Below, one piece after another: positions 24,038-32,739 of a DNA stretch of 47,787 nucleotides; position 1 is the stretch's first letter, and each line of letters starts with the position of its first letter. Below the pieces are notes generated by a model, which was given only the letters and a program-made list of their open reading frames with translations, was not told where the DNA came from and made no database searches. Both the position numbers and the translations under genes were made by a program. Source of the stretch: Chloroflexota bacterium (GTDB lineage Bacteria; Chloroflexota; Limnocylindria; Limnocylindrales; CSP1-4); contig CAKKPP010000014.1 of NCBI GenBank assembly GCA_919901745.1, positions 1 to 47,787 on the forward strand, given 5' to 3'.

Positions 24038-24768
24038 GCCGATCGCGGACGCGCGCCGGCGCGCGGCGCGGCCCGGACCGGGGCGTCGGGTCGAGTCGGC
24101 GCAGGGGTTTCCGCGGCACGGGGATCGTCGTTGCCGGCGCGCTGGGCCTGGTCGCCGTGCTTGCCGCCCTCGCGTGGACAGGAGCGGCTGCCGCGCAGCG
24201 GGGCTGGTCGCCGCCCGACGTCGCCGGTGATGAGATCGTCGCTCGGGTCCACGGTGAGCCGGTCCCCTGGGCCCAGGTCGCCGAGCGGATGAAGGCCGCG
24301 ACGGTCATGGGCCGCCCGGCGCCCGGGGACCTCCGCGCATGGCGGGAGGAGGCGCGGCAGACGATCGAATCGATCATCGGCGACGTGCTGACTCGCCACG
24401 CCGTCGAGGCGGAGGGGCTGTCGGTCACCGACGCGATGATCGACGCCGAGGTCCGCCGGCTCGAGGAGCGTTACGGAGGAGACGCCGGCCTCGCCCGCGC
24501 GATGGGCGAGATGCAGGTGACGATGGCCGAACTGCGCGAGACGCAGCGCCGTGGGCTCTACCTCCAGGCCTTGATCGAGGGGATCGTCCCGGCGAGCGAC
24601 GCCGACGTCGACGCCTATCTCGCCCAGGCTGGGGCCGCGGGTCTGAGCCGCTCCGACGCCGCGGCACGCGTGCGGGCTGATCGAGCCGCTGAGGTGATCC
24701 CAACCTTCCTCGCCGAGCTCCGCCGTGACCCGGGGATCTGGGTGATCGACATCGAGGAGCTCAAGTGA
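24034..24768 (+). CDS. Membrane-anchored SurA/PrsA-N-like chaperone without PPIase domain
   Basis: This 244-residue protein has a basic N-terminus and one membrane helix (about 28-50). An exported helical domain follows (about 65-240), beginning with IVARVHGEPVPWAQVAERM, the segment that opens the SurA/PrsA chaperone fold. Helices then run ESIIGDVLTRHAVEAEGLSV, VRRLEERYGGD and LRETQRRGLYLQALIEG. The parvulin domain that normally interrupts or follows this fold is missing. It could fold the beta-rich exported proteins encoded next to it. The GTG overlaps the upstream stop (GTGA). Confidence 0.7.
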   Translation: MSRSRTRAGARRGPDRGVGSSRRRGFRGTGIVVAGALGLVAVLAALAWTGAAAAQRGWSPPDVAGDEIVARVHGEPVPWAQVAERMKAATVMGRPAPGDLRAWREEARQTIESIIGDVLTRHAVEAEGLSVTDAMIDAEVRRLEERYGGDAGLARAMGEMQVTMAELRETQRRGLYLQALIEGIVPASDADVDAYLAQAGAAGLSRSDAAARVRADRAAEVIPTFLAELRRDPGIWVIDIEELK

Positions 24769-24821
24769 TCCCCGACAGCGCCACAAGCCAATCAACCAAC
24801 GTTGCAGCAAAGGAGCTTCGC

Positions 24822-25415
24822 ATGATGATCGTTTCAGGACGGAGTCGGGTCTCCTGGACTCGTCCGCTGGTCGCCATGGGCATGATCGTTGCGCTCTTCG
24901 CCGCGCCGCTCGGCGCCCTGGGCGCCTCGTCGAAGACCGTCGACGTCCTCGCCGATTCCTTCAGCCCGAAGACGTTCTCGGTTGAAGTCGGAACGACGGT
25001 CGTCTTCCAGAACACGAGCACCTTCCCGCACACCGCAACGGCCGATGACGGCTCGTTCGACACGGGGATGATCGCTCAGGGTGCCTCGAAGTCGGTCACG
25101 CTCAGCAAGGTCGGCACGATCGCCTTCCACTGCCAGTTCCACGGGGCGGTGGGCGGCGTGGGCCAGAGCGGCACGATCACGGTCACGGCGGCCGCCGCGA
25201 CGCCTGCGCCAACCGCCGCGACCGGAGGGTCTGTGGCGGTGAGCACCGGGCAGCCGAATGCGGCGCCGCCGTCGTCGGCGACGCTTCCAGAGATCCCCGA
25301 GGGCATGCCCGGGCTTGCGTTCCTTGCCTTCGCTGTCGCGGGGATCGGCTCGGTGCTCCTGGCCTTCGCGGCCGAGCTCGTACGAGGGGCAGCGCGGCGG
25401 CGTCCTGGACGCTGA
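24822..25415 (+). CDS. Membrane-anchored cupredoxin (plastocyanin-like) protein
   Basis: This 197-residue protein has a signal peptide (about 10-35) and a type-1 copper domain (about 38-125). Ligands visible are His in FPHTATADD, Cys in FHCQFHG and the following His. The usual axial Met position reads GVGQSGTI, so Gln, as in stellacyanin-like sites, or no axial ligand. An Ala/Pro/Thr linker and a C-terminal membrane helix (about 168-190) with a basic end anchor it outside the membrane. It may carry electrons or copper. AAGGAG six bases upstream fixes the ATG at 24822. Confidence 0.85.
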   Translation: MMIVSGRSRVSWTRPLVAMGMIVALFAAPLGALGASSKTVDVLADSFSPKTFSVEVGTTVVFQNTSTFPHTATADDGSFDTGMIAQGASKSVTLSKVGTIAFHCQFHGAVGGVGQSGTITVTAAAATPAPTAATGGSVAVSTGQPNAAPPSSATLPEIPEGMPGLAFLAFAVAGIGSVLLAFAAELVRGAARRRPGR

Positions 25416-25434
25416 CGTCGGCGATCGCTGCCCT

Positions 25435-25466
25435 GGGACGGCCCTCGCTGACGCGGGGGCCGTCCC
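25435..25466 (+). terminator. Hairpin terminator after the anchored cupredoxin gene
   Basis: GGGACGGCCC (25435-25444) pairs with GGGCCGTCCC (25457-25466) around a 12-base loop, and CTTTCTC follows. It begins 20 bases after the stop codon, a typical place for a Rho-independent terminator in GC-rich genomes. Confidence 0.7.
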
Positions 25467-25688
25467 CTTTCTCGCGCCGCGGCGATCGGGCAGATCGTCC
25501 CTGGTCCGGAACCGCCGATTCATCCGATCCGGCAGGGGCTGCGCAACAGCCCACGAGAGGTCGACCGGTTGTCGCGACACGGTCGATCGGCTTGAGCCGG
25601 ACGTCCAGGGAGGGCGGCCGTCATCTCAGGGGGACGCGAGCGGACCCAGATCCGCTCGACGTCCCGGAAAGGGAATCGGACCAGAATC

Positions 25689-26885
25689 ATGCGAACCACC
25701 AAGAGACTTGCCGCGTTCGGGACGGCCGTTGTCGTCCTGACCGTCGGCGCAGCGCCGCTCCTGAGCAGCGGCGCGGACCACCTCGACGCGCCCGCACTCG
25801 GCGGCGCGACCGCCATGGGCGAGATTGCGCCCCACTCGGAGCACGGCGATCGGGACATCAACGATGTCTACTTGTTCCAGGCACCCGACTCGTCGAGCCG
25901 GACCGCCATCGCGGTCACCGTCAACCCGGCGATCAACCTGTTCGGTGGCAACTTCGGGACCAACGTCCGCTACGCCATCAATATCGACACGAATGGCGAC
26001 AACGTCCAGGACCTCGCCTACGTGGCCACGTTCGGCGATGAGCAGGGCGACGGCAACCAGCACTGGAAGCTGACCAAGTACACGGGCAGCCGCGCCGTGA
26101 GCCTGACCGGCGGCAAGCCCGTCGTGCAGGCGTTCACCAACTCGTCCGACAAGACCAAGGCCGGCGGCGGCCTGTGGGCCTGGGCGGGCGTTCGCTCCGA
26201 CCCGTTCTTCTTCGACCTGACCGGGTTCATCGGCACGGTGACCGGCCTGCTCGGCAACAAGGTCGGCAACGACGACCTCGGGAACGACCCGCAGGACTTC
26301 TTCGCCAACCTGAACGTGAACGCGATCGTCCTCGCCGTTCCCAACTCGACGCTGCCCGACACGATCGGCGTGTGGGCCACCACGAGCTGGTGGGACGGCG
26401 ATTCGTGGCGCAAGGCCGACCAGATGGGTCGACCGGCGATCAATACCGTGTTCAACCTCTCGGGCGCCGACAAGGACCTGTTCAACCGGACGGCCCCGTC
26501 GATGCAGGCGACTGCCAGCGGTGGCAAGTTCGTGAACAACGTCACGGGCGTGCTCCAGTTCCTCTCCGGCCTCGATAGCGAAGGCGCGTACTCGAACGAC
26601 CAGGCGGGCTTCCTCGCCTCGGTGCTGATCCCGGACGTCCTCGTCTACAGCCGGTCCAACCCGCTCGGCTTCCCGGCACCGCTCAACGGGCGTGCCCTGG
26701 CCGACGACGTCATCGACGTGGAGCTCCGTGTCTCCACCGGTGGCGACCCGCTCAACCTGTTCGGCGCCGACGGCCTCACCGGCCTGGGCCCGGACCGCGA
26801 CGCATCGGGTGCCGTGAACGGCGACGGTATCGGAGCGCACTCCGACTACTCGTCCTCGTTCCCGTACCTCGGCGCACCGCACTAG
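25689..26885 (+). CDS. Secreted DUF4331-family protein
   Basis: This 398-residue exported protein has a signal peptide (about 1-28, ending LLSSG). The mature part starts with ADHLDAP, the His-Asp-aromatic opening of DUF4331 proteins, and continues with DINDVYLFQAPDSSS, the family's conserved core strand. Later segments such as WDGDSWRKADQMGRPAINTV and DDVIDVELR also fit. No biochemical function is established for DUF4331; members are beta-rich and often occur beside TPR proteins, as here. It ends in a strong hairpin before the TPR gene. Confidence 0.88.
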   Translation: MRTTKRLAAFGTAVVVLTVGAAPLLSSGADHLDAPALGGATAMGEIAPHSEHGDRDINDVYLFQAPDSSSRTAIAVTVNPAINLFGGNFGTNVRYAINIDTNGDNVQDLAYVATFGDEQGDGNQHWKLTKYTGSRAVSLTGGKPVVQAFTNSSDKTKAGGGLWAWAGVRSDPFFFDLTGFIGTVTGLLGNKVGNDDLGNDPQDFFANLNVNAIVLAVPNSTLPDTIGVWATTSWWDGDSWRKADQMGRPAINTVFNLSGADKDLFNRTAPSMQATASGGKFVNNVTGVLQFLSGLDSEGAYSNDQAGFLASVLIPDVLVYSRSNPLGFPAPLNGRALADDVIDVELRVSTGGDPLNLFGADGLTGLGPDRDASGAVNGDGIGAHSDYSSSFPYLGAPH

Positions 26886-26892
26886 GGGGGAC

Positions 26893-26925
26893 GGATGGGC
26901 GGCGCCATGACGGGGCCGCCCATCC
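26893..26925 (+). terminator. Hairpin terminator/attenuator between DUF4331 and TPR genes
   Basis: GGATGGGCGGC (26893-26903) pairs perfectly with GCCGCCCATCC (26915-26925) around an 11-base loop, eight bases after the stop codon. No T-run follows. Because the next gene starts only 40 bp later on the same strand, it may lower rather than abolish downstream transcription. Confidence 0.6.
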
Positions 26926-26965
26926 CTCGCTTCGAACGAACAACCCAGGTCCAGGAGCCCGCTCG

Positions 26966-28378
26966 ATGACCGCACCGGCCCAGTCGATCCCCACCGTCCG
27001 CCCCGCCCGCGCCGATCGCCGGCCACGTGGCCCGCGAACGCTCGGCATCCTCGCGGCGGCTGCCGTCATCGTCGCGGGTTCGTACCTCGCCTCGGCACTC
27101 GCGCCCTCCGGTTCGACCACTGAGACACCGACTCCGAGTGCGGCGACGATCGCGGCCCCGGGCGAGATTTCCGGGGTTGCTGTCGCGGGTCCCTCGGGGG
27201 GTTCACTGGCCCAGATCGACCGCTCGATCGCCACGTGGACGAAGAATCTCAGTGCGAACCCGAGCGACTTCATCAGCGCCACGAACCTCGCGACCCTGTA
27301 CCACGGCCGTGGGCGACTGAGCGGCGACCTCGGCGACCAGGAGCGGGCCCTCACGGCCGCCCGCACCGCCATCGCCATCGCGCCGACGAGCGGGCCGGCT
27401 CGAGCGCTCGAGGCCGCGATCCTCTACACGATCCACGACTTCACCGGCGCCCTGGCCGCCGCCGAGTCGCTCTACCGCGACGATCCGGCGCAGCTCGGCG
27501 CCCTGTCGACGATCGCCGATGCGAAACTCGAGCTCGGCCGCCTGGTCGAGGCACGCGCCGACCTCGAGTCGCTTCGGCTCCAGGCGGCGGGGCCCGCCGT
27601 CGACGTCCGTTTCGCCCGCCTCGCCTTTCTGACCGGCGCTCCGGCGGAGGCACTCCGCCTCGCGCTCGGGGCGCGCGAAGGGGCTGCCGCGGCCGGAGCC
27701 GCCGGCGGGAGTGCAACCGGGATCGGTTTCTACCAGTACGCGGTGGGGGAATACGCCCGGCTGGCCGGCGATGCGGTTAGCGCACGCGCCGCCTACTCGG
27801 CGGCCGTTGCCGAGCGTTCGACGGATCTCGGCGCGATCATTGGCCTGGCCCGGATCGATGCCGCCGAGGGCCGAACGCCCGAAGCGATCGCCGGACTTCG
27901 GCAGGCCGTGGCCATCGCGCCGCAGCCCGAGTCGCTCGCGCTCTTGGGCGACTTGCTGGCAGCGACCGGCGACGCAGCGGGGGCGGCCGACCAGTACGCG
28001 ACGGTTCGCCTGGTCGCGACCCTGTCGGAACTGACCGGAACCGTCTACGACCGCCAGCTACTCCTCTTCGAGCTCGATCACGGCGGCGCCACAGCGGAGC
28101 TGCTGGCTCGTGCGATCACGGCGTCGCAGGCCCGGCCCGACGCGGCCGGCCACGACCTCGTGGCCTGGGCGAATTATCGCCTGGGTCGGTTCGCGGAGGC
28201 GAAAATCGCGTCCGACATCGCGCTCGCAACCGGGATCGTCGACGCCCGCATCCTCCTGCACGCCGGGTTCATCGAGATTGCCCTCGGCAACGGATCCGCC
28301 GGCGAGGCACTGATCCGTCACGCCCTGGCGCTCGGTCCGGCCCTCGACCCGGCCGAACGGGACGAAGCGCGAGGCTGA
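26966..28378 (+). CDS. Membrane-anchored TPR protein, partner of DUF4331 gene
   Basis: This 470-residue protein has a basic N-terminus and a single helix (about 25-48), then a Thr/Pro/Ser linker. About nine to ten TPR-like helix pairs run from about residue 85 to the end (for example NLATLYHGRGRLSGDLGDQE, LLGDLLAATGDAAGAADQYA and HAGFIEIALGNGSAGEALIR). It is probably exported and held at the membrane, acting as a binding scaffold for the DUF4331 protein encoded just upstream. That pairing is inferred from adjacency. The ATG follows a weak ribosome site. Confidence 0.8.
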   Translation: MTAPAQSIPTVRPARADRRPRGPRTLGILAAAAVIVAGSYLASALAPSGSTTETPTPSAATIAAPGEISGVAVAGPSGGSLAQIDRSIATWTKNLSANPSDFISATNLATLYHGRGRLSGDLGDQERALTAARTAIAIAPTSGPARALEAAILYTIHDFTGALAAAESLYRDDPAQLGALSTIADAKLELGRLVEARADLESLRLQAAGPAVDVRFARLAFLTGAPAEALRLALGAREGAAAAGAAGGSATGIGFYQYAVGEYARLAGDAVSARAAYSAAVAERSTDLGAIIGLARIDAAEGRTPEAIAGLRQAVAIAPQPESLALLGDLLAATGDAAGAADQYATVRLVATLSELTGTVYDRQLLLFELDHGGATAELLARAITASQARPDAAGHDLVAWANYRLGRFAEAKIASDIALATGIVDARILLHAGFIEIALGNGSAGEALIRHALALGPALDPAERDEARG

Positions 28379-28501
28379 TCCGCCCTCCGCGTGGCTCCGC
28401 CCCGGCCGAGGACTCATGGCGACGACTCATGGCAAGGCCACGAAGAGGCCGGACGAAGCGGGCCAGCCGGCCTTCCGATGGGAGGCCACCGATCGTACTC
28501 G

Positions 28502-28530
28502 TTGACATCCTCTCGGCTTGACCCGATGAT
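28502..28530 (+). promoter_or_regulatory. Sigma-70-type promoter of the SorC-type regulator operon
   Basis: TTGACA (28502-28507), a 17-bp spacer and GATGAT (28525-28530) form a good promoter. Transcription would begin near 28537, inside the palindrome that follows, leaving a leader of about 44 bases before the TTG start at 28581. Confidence 0.65.
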
Positions 28531-28556
28531 GCACATCTGCACCGTGCAGATGTGCA
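28530..28556. promoter_or_regulatory. Perfect 27-bp palindromic operator
   Basis: TGCACATCTGCA (28530-28541), CCG, then TGCAGATGTGCA (28545-28556): twelve-base arms with no mismatch around a 3-bp centre. It overlaps the end of the -10 and the expected transcription start. This is where a repressor would block initiation. The SorC/DeoR-type regulator encoded 25 bp downstream is the obvious ligand. Confidence 0.8.
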
Positions 28557-28580
28557 GGCCAAGCGGGAGAGCCCGATCCG

Positions 28581-29570
28581 TTGAGCGATTTCGAGACCCT
28601 GGTGCGCGCCAGCCGGCTCTACTACGAGCTGGGGGAGACGCAGAACCGCATTGCCGAACTGCTGGGCGTGACCCGCCCGCAGGTTTCGCGTCTCCTCAAG
28701 CGAGCCCGCGAAGAGGGGATCGTCGAGATCCGGATCATCGATCGAACCAGCGATGACAGCCCGGCGGGGGAGATTCTCAAGGACCGCTTCGGGCTCGATG
28801 CGATCCACATGGCACCGAGCCTTTCCGGCCCGGAGGAGCTGAACCGACGGATGATCGCCCGGCTGGCAGCCCAGGTCGTGCGCTCCGTCGTTCGCGACGG
28901 AGCGGTGGTCGGCGTGGGAGACGGCGCCTCGGTGTCAGCGACCGCGGACGCGATGCTCGAGTTGACCACGCCCGTGGCCGCGACCGTGGTCCCGCTGTGC
29001 GGCGGCTACTGGACCACCGGCACCACGCGGGAGCCGTTCAGGCGTGTGGCGGAGGCGCTTGCCACGAGCCCGCAGGGCCTCCTCGCGCCGGGTCTGGTCG
29101 ACGACGCGGCAACCAAGCGCTCGCTCTACGCCCACGCGGGCGTGCAGGCGATCCTCGCGCTCTGGGAGCGCCTCGACGTGGCGCTGTTCGGGATCGGAGC
29201 CCGCATCTGGAGCCCGGCGACCTTCGGCGAGGACGTCGTGCGCGAGATCGACGGTGCCGGTGCCGTCGGCGAGGTGCTCATCTCGCCCTATGACCTCAAC
29301 GGCCGGTTCCTCGGCGCGGCGCTGCGCGACCGGGTGATCGCCTACGACGCCCGCGAGTTGGCGCGTGTGCCCATCGCACTCGGGGTGGGTGGCGGGCCGA
29401 GCAAGATCCGCCCGATCCTCGGCGCGCTTCGCGCCGGCGTCGTCAACGTCCTGGTCACCGACATCCGAACGGCCGAGGCGGTGGTCGACCTCGACAGCGA
29501 TACCAGATCGGCCGATCGCGGCGGGCGGGCCTCCGCGCCTGAACCGGACGTGTCGGTTCCCGGCGCCTGA
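28581..29570 (+). CDS. SorC/DeoR-type sugar-binding transcriptional regulator
   Basis: This 329-residue regulator has an N-terminal HTH (about 5-55, YYELGETQNRIAELLGVTRP then VSRLLKRAREEGIVEI). A sugar-phosphate-binding effector domain (about 60-310) follows, with VVGVGDGASVSATADAM, VVPLCGGYW, DVALFGIGA and GVGGGPSKIRPILGALRAG, the usual SorC-family loops. It probably represses the operon through the palindrome just upstream and is released by a phosphorylated sugar or polyol made by the adjacent kinase. The start is TTG at 28581, with a weak GGGAGA upstream. Confidence 0.92.
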   Translation: MSDFETLVRASRLYYELGETQNRIAELLGVTRPQVSRLLKRAREEGIVEIRIIDRTSDDSPAGEILKDRFGLDAIHMAPSLSGPEELNRRMIARLAAQVVRSVVRDGAVVGVGDGASVSATADAMLELTTPVAATVVPLCGGYWTTGTTREPFRRVAEALATSPQGLLAPGLVDDAATKRSLYAHAGVQAILALWERLDVALFGIGARIWSPATFGEDVVREIDGAGAVGEVLISPYDLNGRFLGAALRDRVIAYDARELARVPIALGVGGGPSKIRPILGALRAGVVNVLVTDIRTAEAVVDLDSDTRSADRGGRASAPEPDVSVPGA

Positions 29571-29583
29571 TCGAACGAACCTG

Positions 29584-31059
29584 ATGCGTCCCGAACCCAC
29601 GATCCTCGCCATCGACCTCGGCACGACCGAGGCCAAGGGCGGCCTCGTTACCCTCGACGGGCATCTCCTGGGACTCGCCCGGGCGCGCTGTCCGATCCTG
29701 ATCGACACGCATACCGGACACGCGGAGCAGAACGCCGAGACGTGGTGGACCGCGACGGTCGACGTGGTGCGCTCACTCCATGCCGCGAACCCCGGGGCCC
29801 AGGTGCTCGCGATCGTGGTCGACGGCCACGGGCCGACGACCACAGCGGTTGATGGCGATGGCCGTCCGACCCGACCCGCGCTCACCTGGCTGGACGGCCG
29901 TTCCGCCGCGGAGCAGGCCGAGTTGGAAGCCGCCTCGGGACTCCGCGGTTGGGCGCTCGGCGTCACCCCCGCCGCCCTGTGGATCGAGCGCCACGAGCCT
30001 GCCGTTGCCGCGCGGACGCGCTGGTACCTCAACACGTGGGAGTGGCTTGGGCTGCGACTGACCGGCCGCGCCGCCACGTCCCTCGTTCCGCGCCAGCGGC
30101 TGCCGTCGGACGCGATCATGACGGCCGTGGGCCTCCGCCCGGAACGGCTGGCACCACCGATCGCGATGGGCGACATCCTGGGCCCGCTGCGGGCGGACGC
30201 CGCCGCGGCGCTCGGACTCCGTGAGGCCACGCCCGTCGTCGCCGGGCACGTCGACGCGTTCTCGACGTTCCTCGGCGCAGGCCTCCGCGCACCCGGCGAC
30301 GCGCTGGACGCGGGCGGCACCGCGGGCGGGTTCGGCGTGTACGTGGATCACCCCATCGTGGTCCCGGGGACCTACTGCACACCGGCGCCCCTTGAAGGTC
30401 TGCACATCCTCGGCGGCGGATTCGCGGCGACCGGCAAGGCGCTCGACTGGTTCCGCGACGGGATCGTCGGCGGCGGCGCCACGACGGAGGCGCTCATCGC
30501 CGAGGCGGTCGCCACCCCGCCGGGCGCCGACGGTGTCGTCTTCCTGCCCTACCTGGCGGGAGAGCGCGCGCCCATTCACGACCCCGACGCACGGGGGATG
30601 TTCGCCGGGCTCACCCTGGCTCACGGCCGTGGCCACCTGGCACGGGCGATCCTCGAGGCCGCGGCCTTCGCCATCCGCCACGTGGCCGAGCCGGTCCTGT
30701 CCGCCGGGATCCCCGTGAACTCGATGCGGGTCTGTGGCGGTCCGGCCCGCAGCGAGGCCTGGAACCAGATCAAGGCCGACGTGACCGGGTTCTCGATCGA
30801 CGTGCCGGCCGTTGCCGAGACGGCGGTTGTCGGCTCCGCGATCATCGGCGCGGTCGGCAGCGGTGCCTTCGACGACCTCCCGCAGGCCATCGCCGCGATG
30901 AGCAGGATCGCCAGGACGATCGAGCCGCGCGGCGAGCTCGTGGAGATCTACGACCGAACGTTTCGCGCCTACACGGCGCTCCACCCTGCTGCGGCGCCGG
31001 TCCTCCGGCCATTGATCGCCGCGGCCAATCCCCAGTTCCATGGAGGCCTTCTCGCATGA
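29584..31059 (+). CDS. FGGY-family carbohydrate kinase (xylulokinase-like)
   Basis: This 491-residue kinase phosphorylates a sugar or polyol with ATP. The N-terminal half opens with ILAIDLGTTEAKGGLVTLDG, the first phosphate-binding motif. DGHGPTTTAVD and TWLDGRSAAEQ follow. The C-terminal ATPase half has DAGGTAGGFGVYV, YLAGERAPIHDPDARGMFAG and RVCGGPARSEAWNQIKADV, typical of xylulokinase-like members. The substrate is not certain. The ATG at 29584 lies 13 bp after the regulator gene, and its stop overlaps the binding-protein gene (ATGA), so kinase and transporter are coupled. Confidence 0.92.
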   Translation: MRPEPTILAIDLGTTEAKGGLVTLDGHLLGLARARCPILIDTHTGHAEQNAETWWTATVDVVRSLHAANPGAQVLAIVVDGHGPTTTAVDGDGRPTRPALTWLDGRSAAEQAELEAASGLRGWALGVTPAALWIERHEPAVAARTRWYLNTWEWLGLRLTGRAATSLVPRQRLPSDAIMTAVGLRPERLAPPIAMGDILGPLRADAAAALGLREATPVVAGHVDAFSTFLGAGLRAPGDALDAGGTAGGFGVYVDHPIVVPGTYCTPAPLEGLHILGGGFAATGKALDWFRDGIVGGGATTEALIAEAVATPPGADGVVFLPYLAGERAPIHDPDARGMFAGLTLAHGRGHLARAILEAAAFAIRHVAEPVLSAGIPVNSMRVCGGPARSEAWNQIKADVTGFSIDVPAVAETAVVGSAIIGAVGSGAFDDLPQAIAAMSRIARTIEPRGELVEIYDRTFRAYTALHPAAAPVLRPLIAAANPQFHGGLLA

Positions 31060-32729
31060 CACCGTCCCTCGCCGTGCCCGCACAGCGCCTGGTCGCGACC
31101 GCGATCTTCGTGGCCATCGTCGCCGCAGCGTGCGGCACGACCCCGACCCCGACCCCTCCACCCGCGGGCTCGTCGCCGACCCCCGGCCCGTCGGTCGGAC
31201 CGAGCGGGACGCTGACCGTCGCGCTCTCGGCCGACGCCGAGTCGATGGACCCGCATCGCGTCTACCAGAAGGCCGGGATCTCGATCGTGGAGGCCCTGTT
31301 CGACACGCTGATCGCGATCGATCGCGGCGACCGCTCGAAGTTCCTCCCCGGCCTCGCGGAGAGCTGGACGACCGCGCCAGAGGCGATCGAGTTCACGTTG
31401 CGGAGTGGCGTCACGTTCTCGAACGGCGAGCCCTTCGATGCCGACGCCGCCCGCTTCTCGATCCTGCGGGTGATGGACGTCGATCCAACGACGGGCGCCC
31501 CGATCGAGGACGACGCGCTGAAGCTCAACTCGGACTACAAACGCTCGTACGGTGCGGTGACGTCCGTCGAGGCGGTGAACCCGCTCACCCTCCGGATCAA
31601 CCTGGGCCGTTGGGACGCGGGGCTGATCCCCGCGCTCGCCACACTCCCGATCATCGCTCCGAACCACGCCGCCACGGTCGGGAACGAGGGCCTGAAGACG
31701 CAGCCGATCGGGACGGGTCCGTACCTGCTCGAGGAGTGGATTCCGGACGACCACGCGACGCTCGTCCTCAACCCGGACCAGTGGGAGCGGCCGCGCGGCG
31801 CGGCGCTCGTCGATCGGGTCGTCTTCCGGCCGATCCCCGACGTGACGACGCGGATCAGCGAGCTCACCACCGGCGGCGTCCAGATCGCCCAGGACATCCC
31901 CGTCGACCAGGCCGCGGCCGTCGAGGCCGGGGGCGCGACGATCGTCGCCTTCGACGACGCGCGCCACACCGAGATCTGGCTGACCGCCGACAAGGGCGGC
32001 CAGCTCGCGACGTCCGGCAACGCGACTCCGGCACAACTCCAGGCGATCGAAGCCCTCTCGAAGGTCGAGGTGCGGACGGCGCTCAACATGGCCGTCGATC
32101 GGAATGCCTATGTCGATGCCCTGTTCAAGGGGTTCGCCACGCCGATGACCCAGGGCTTCGTTCCCGGTGACATCGCGTACCTGCCGGCCATCCAGCCCTG
32201 GCCGTTCGATCCCGACCGCGCTCGCCAGATGCTGACCGATGCCGGCTACCCGGACGGGTTCGAGGCCGAGATCGACGTGTGCACCTGCGATGCGGCCATC
32301 GCCGACCTGATCACCGCGGTTCAGGCGGACCTGGCGCGAATCGGCGTCCGCACCACGATCCGCGAGGCCGAGGTTGGTGCCTTCAACGGCGCCTGGGCGT
32401 CGGGGGCCACGAACCCGATGCGCGCGTCGCGGCTGTCCTTCCTCGACCCGAACATCTACGGCCAGTTCTGGCTCAAGGGCGGTGGCCTGCTCTCGCGGTT
32501 CGCCGATCCGGAGATGGACAGGTTCGTCGACGAGCAGGCGGCCCAGATGGACCCGGCGCGGCGGCTCGAAGTCCTGCACAAGGTCGCGGCCCTGACCCAC
32601 GACCTGGCGCCGGCGATCTTCCTCGTCGGGTTCCAGAGCGTCTACGGCGTGGCCAGGACCGGAGTCAGCGGCTGGCAGCCGCACATCCTCGGGCACATCT
32701 CGGTGCTCGACACGCGCGTCGGCGGCTGA
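31056..32729 (+). CDS. Opp/Dpp-type ABC transporter substrate-binding lipoprotein
   Basis: This 557-residue extracytoplasmic binding protein of the SBP_bac_5 family has a lipoprotein signal ending in VAAAC (Cys26) and a Thr/Pro linker. The family core follows: GTLTVALSADAESMDPHRV, FLPGLAESWTTAPEAIEFTL, VTFSNGEPFDADAARFS and IGTGPYLLEEWIPDD. Family members bind peptides, but several bind oligosaccharides or other solutes. A kinase and a sugar-type regulator in the same operon favour a carbohydrate or polyol conjugate here. That is inference; a peptide ligand remains possible. Confidence 0.92.
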   Translation: MTPSLAVPAQRLVATAIFVAIVAAACGTTPTPTPPPAGSSPTPGPSVGPSGTLTVALSADAESMDPHRVYQKAGISIVEALFDTLIAIDRGDRSKFLPGLAESWTTAPEAIEFTLRSGVTFSNGEPFDADAARFSILRVMDVDPTTGAPIEDDALKLNSDYKRSYGAVTSVEAVNPLTLRINLGRWDAGLIPALATLPIIAPNHAATVGNEGLKTQPIGTGPYLLEEWIPDDHATLVLNPDQWERPRGAALVDRVVFRPIPDVTTRISELTTGGVQIAQDIPVDQAAAVEAGGATIVAFDDARHTEIWLTADKGGQLATSGNATPAQLQAIEALSKVEVRTALNMAVDRNAYVDALFKGFATPMTQGFVPGDIAYLPAIQPWPFDPDRARQMLTDAGYPDGFEAEIDVCTCDAAIADLITAVQADLARIGVRTTIREAEVGAFNGAWASGATNPMRASRLSFLDPNIYGQFWLKGGGLLSRFADPEMDRFVDEQAAQMDPARRLEVLHKVAALTHDLAPAIFLVGFQSVYGVARTGVSGWQPHILGHISVLDTRVGG

Positions 32730-32739
32730 CGGTCCGGAG

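Noticed and set aside
28395..28440. Repeated GACTCATGGC before the regulator promoter as operator
   Set aside because: Only two short direct copies, far upstream of the promoter and without symmetry.
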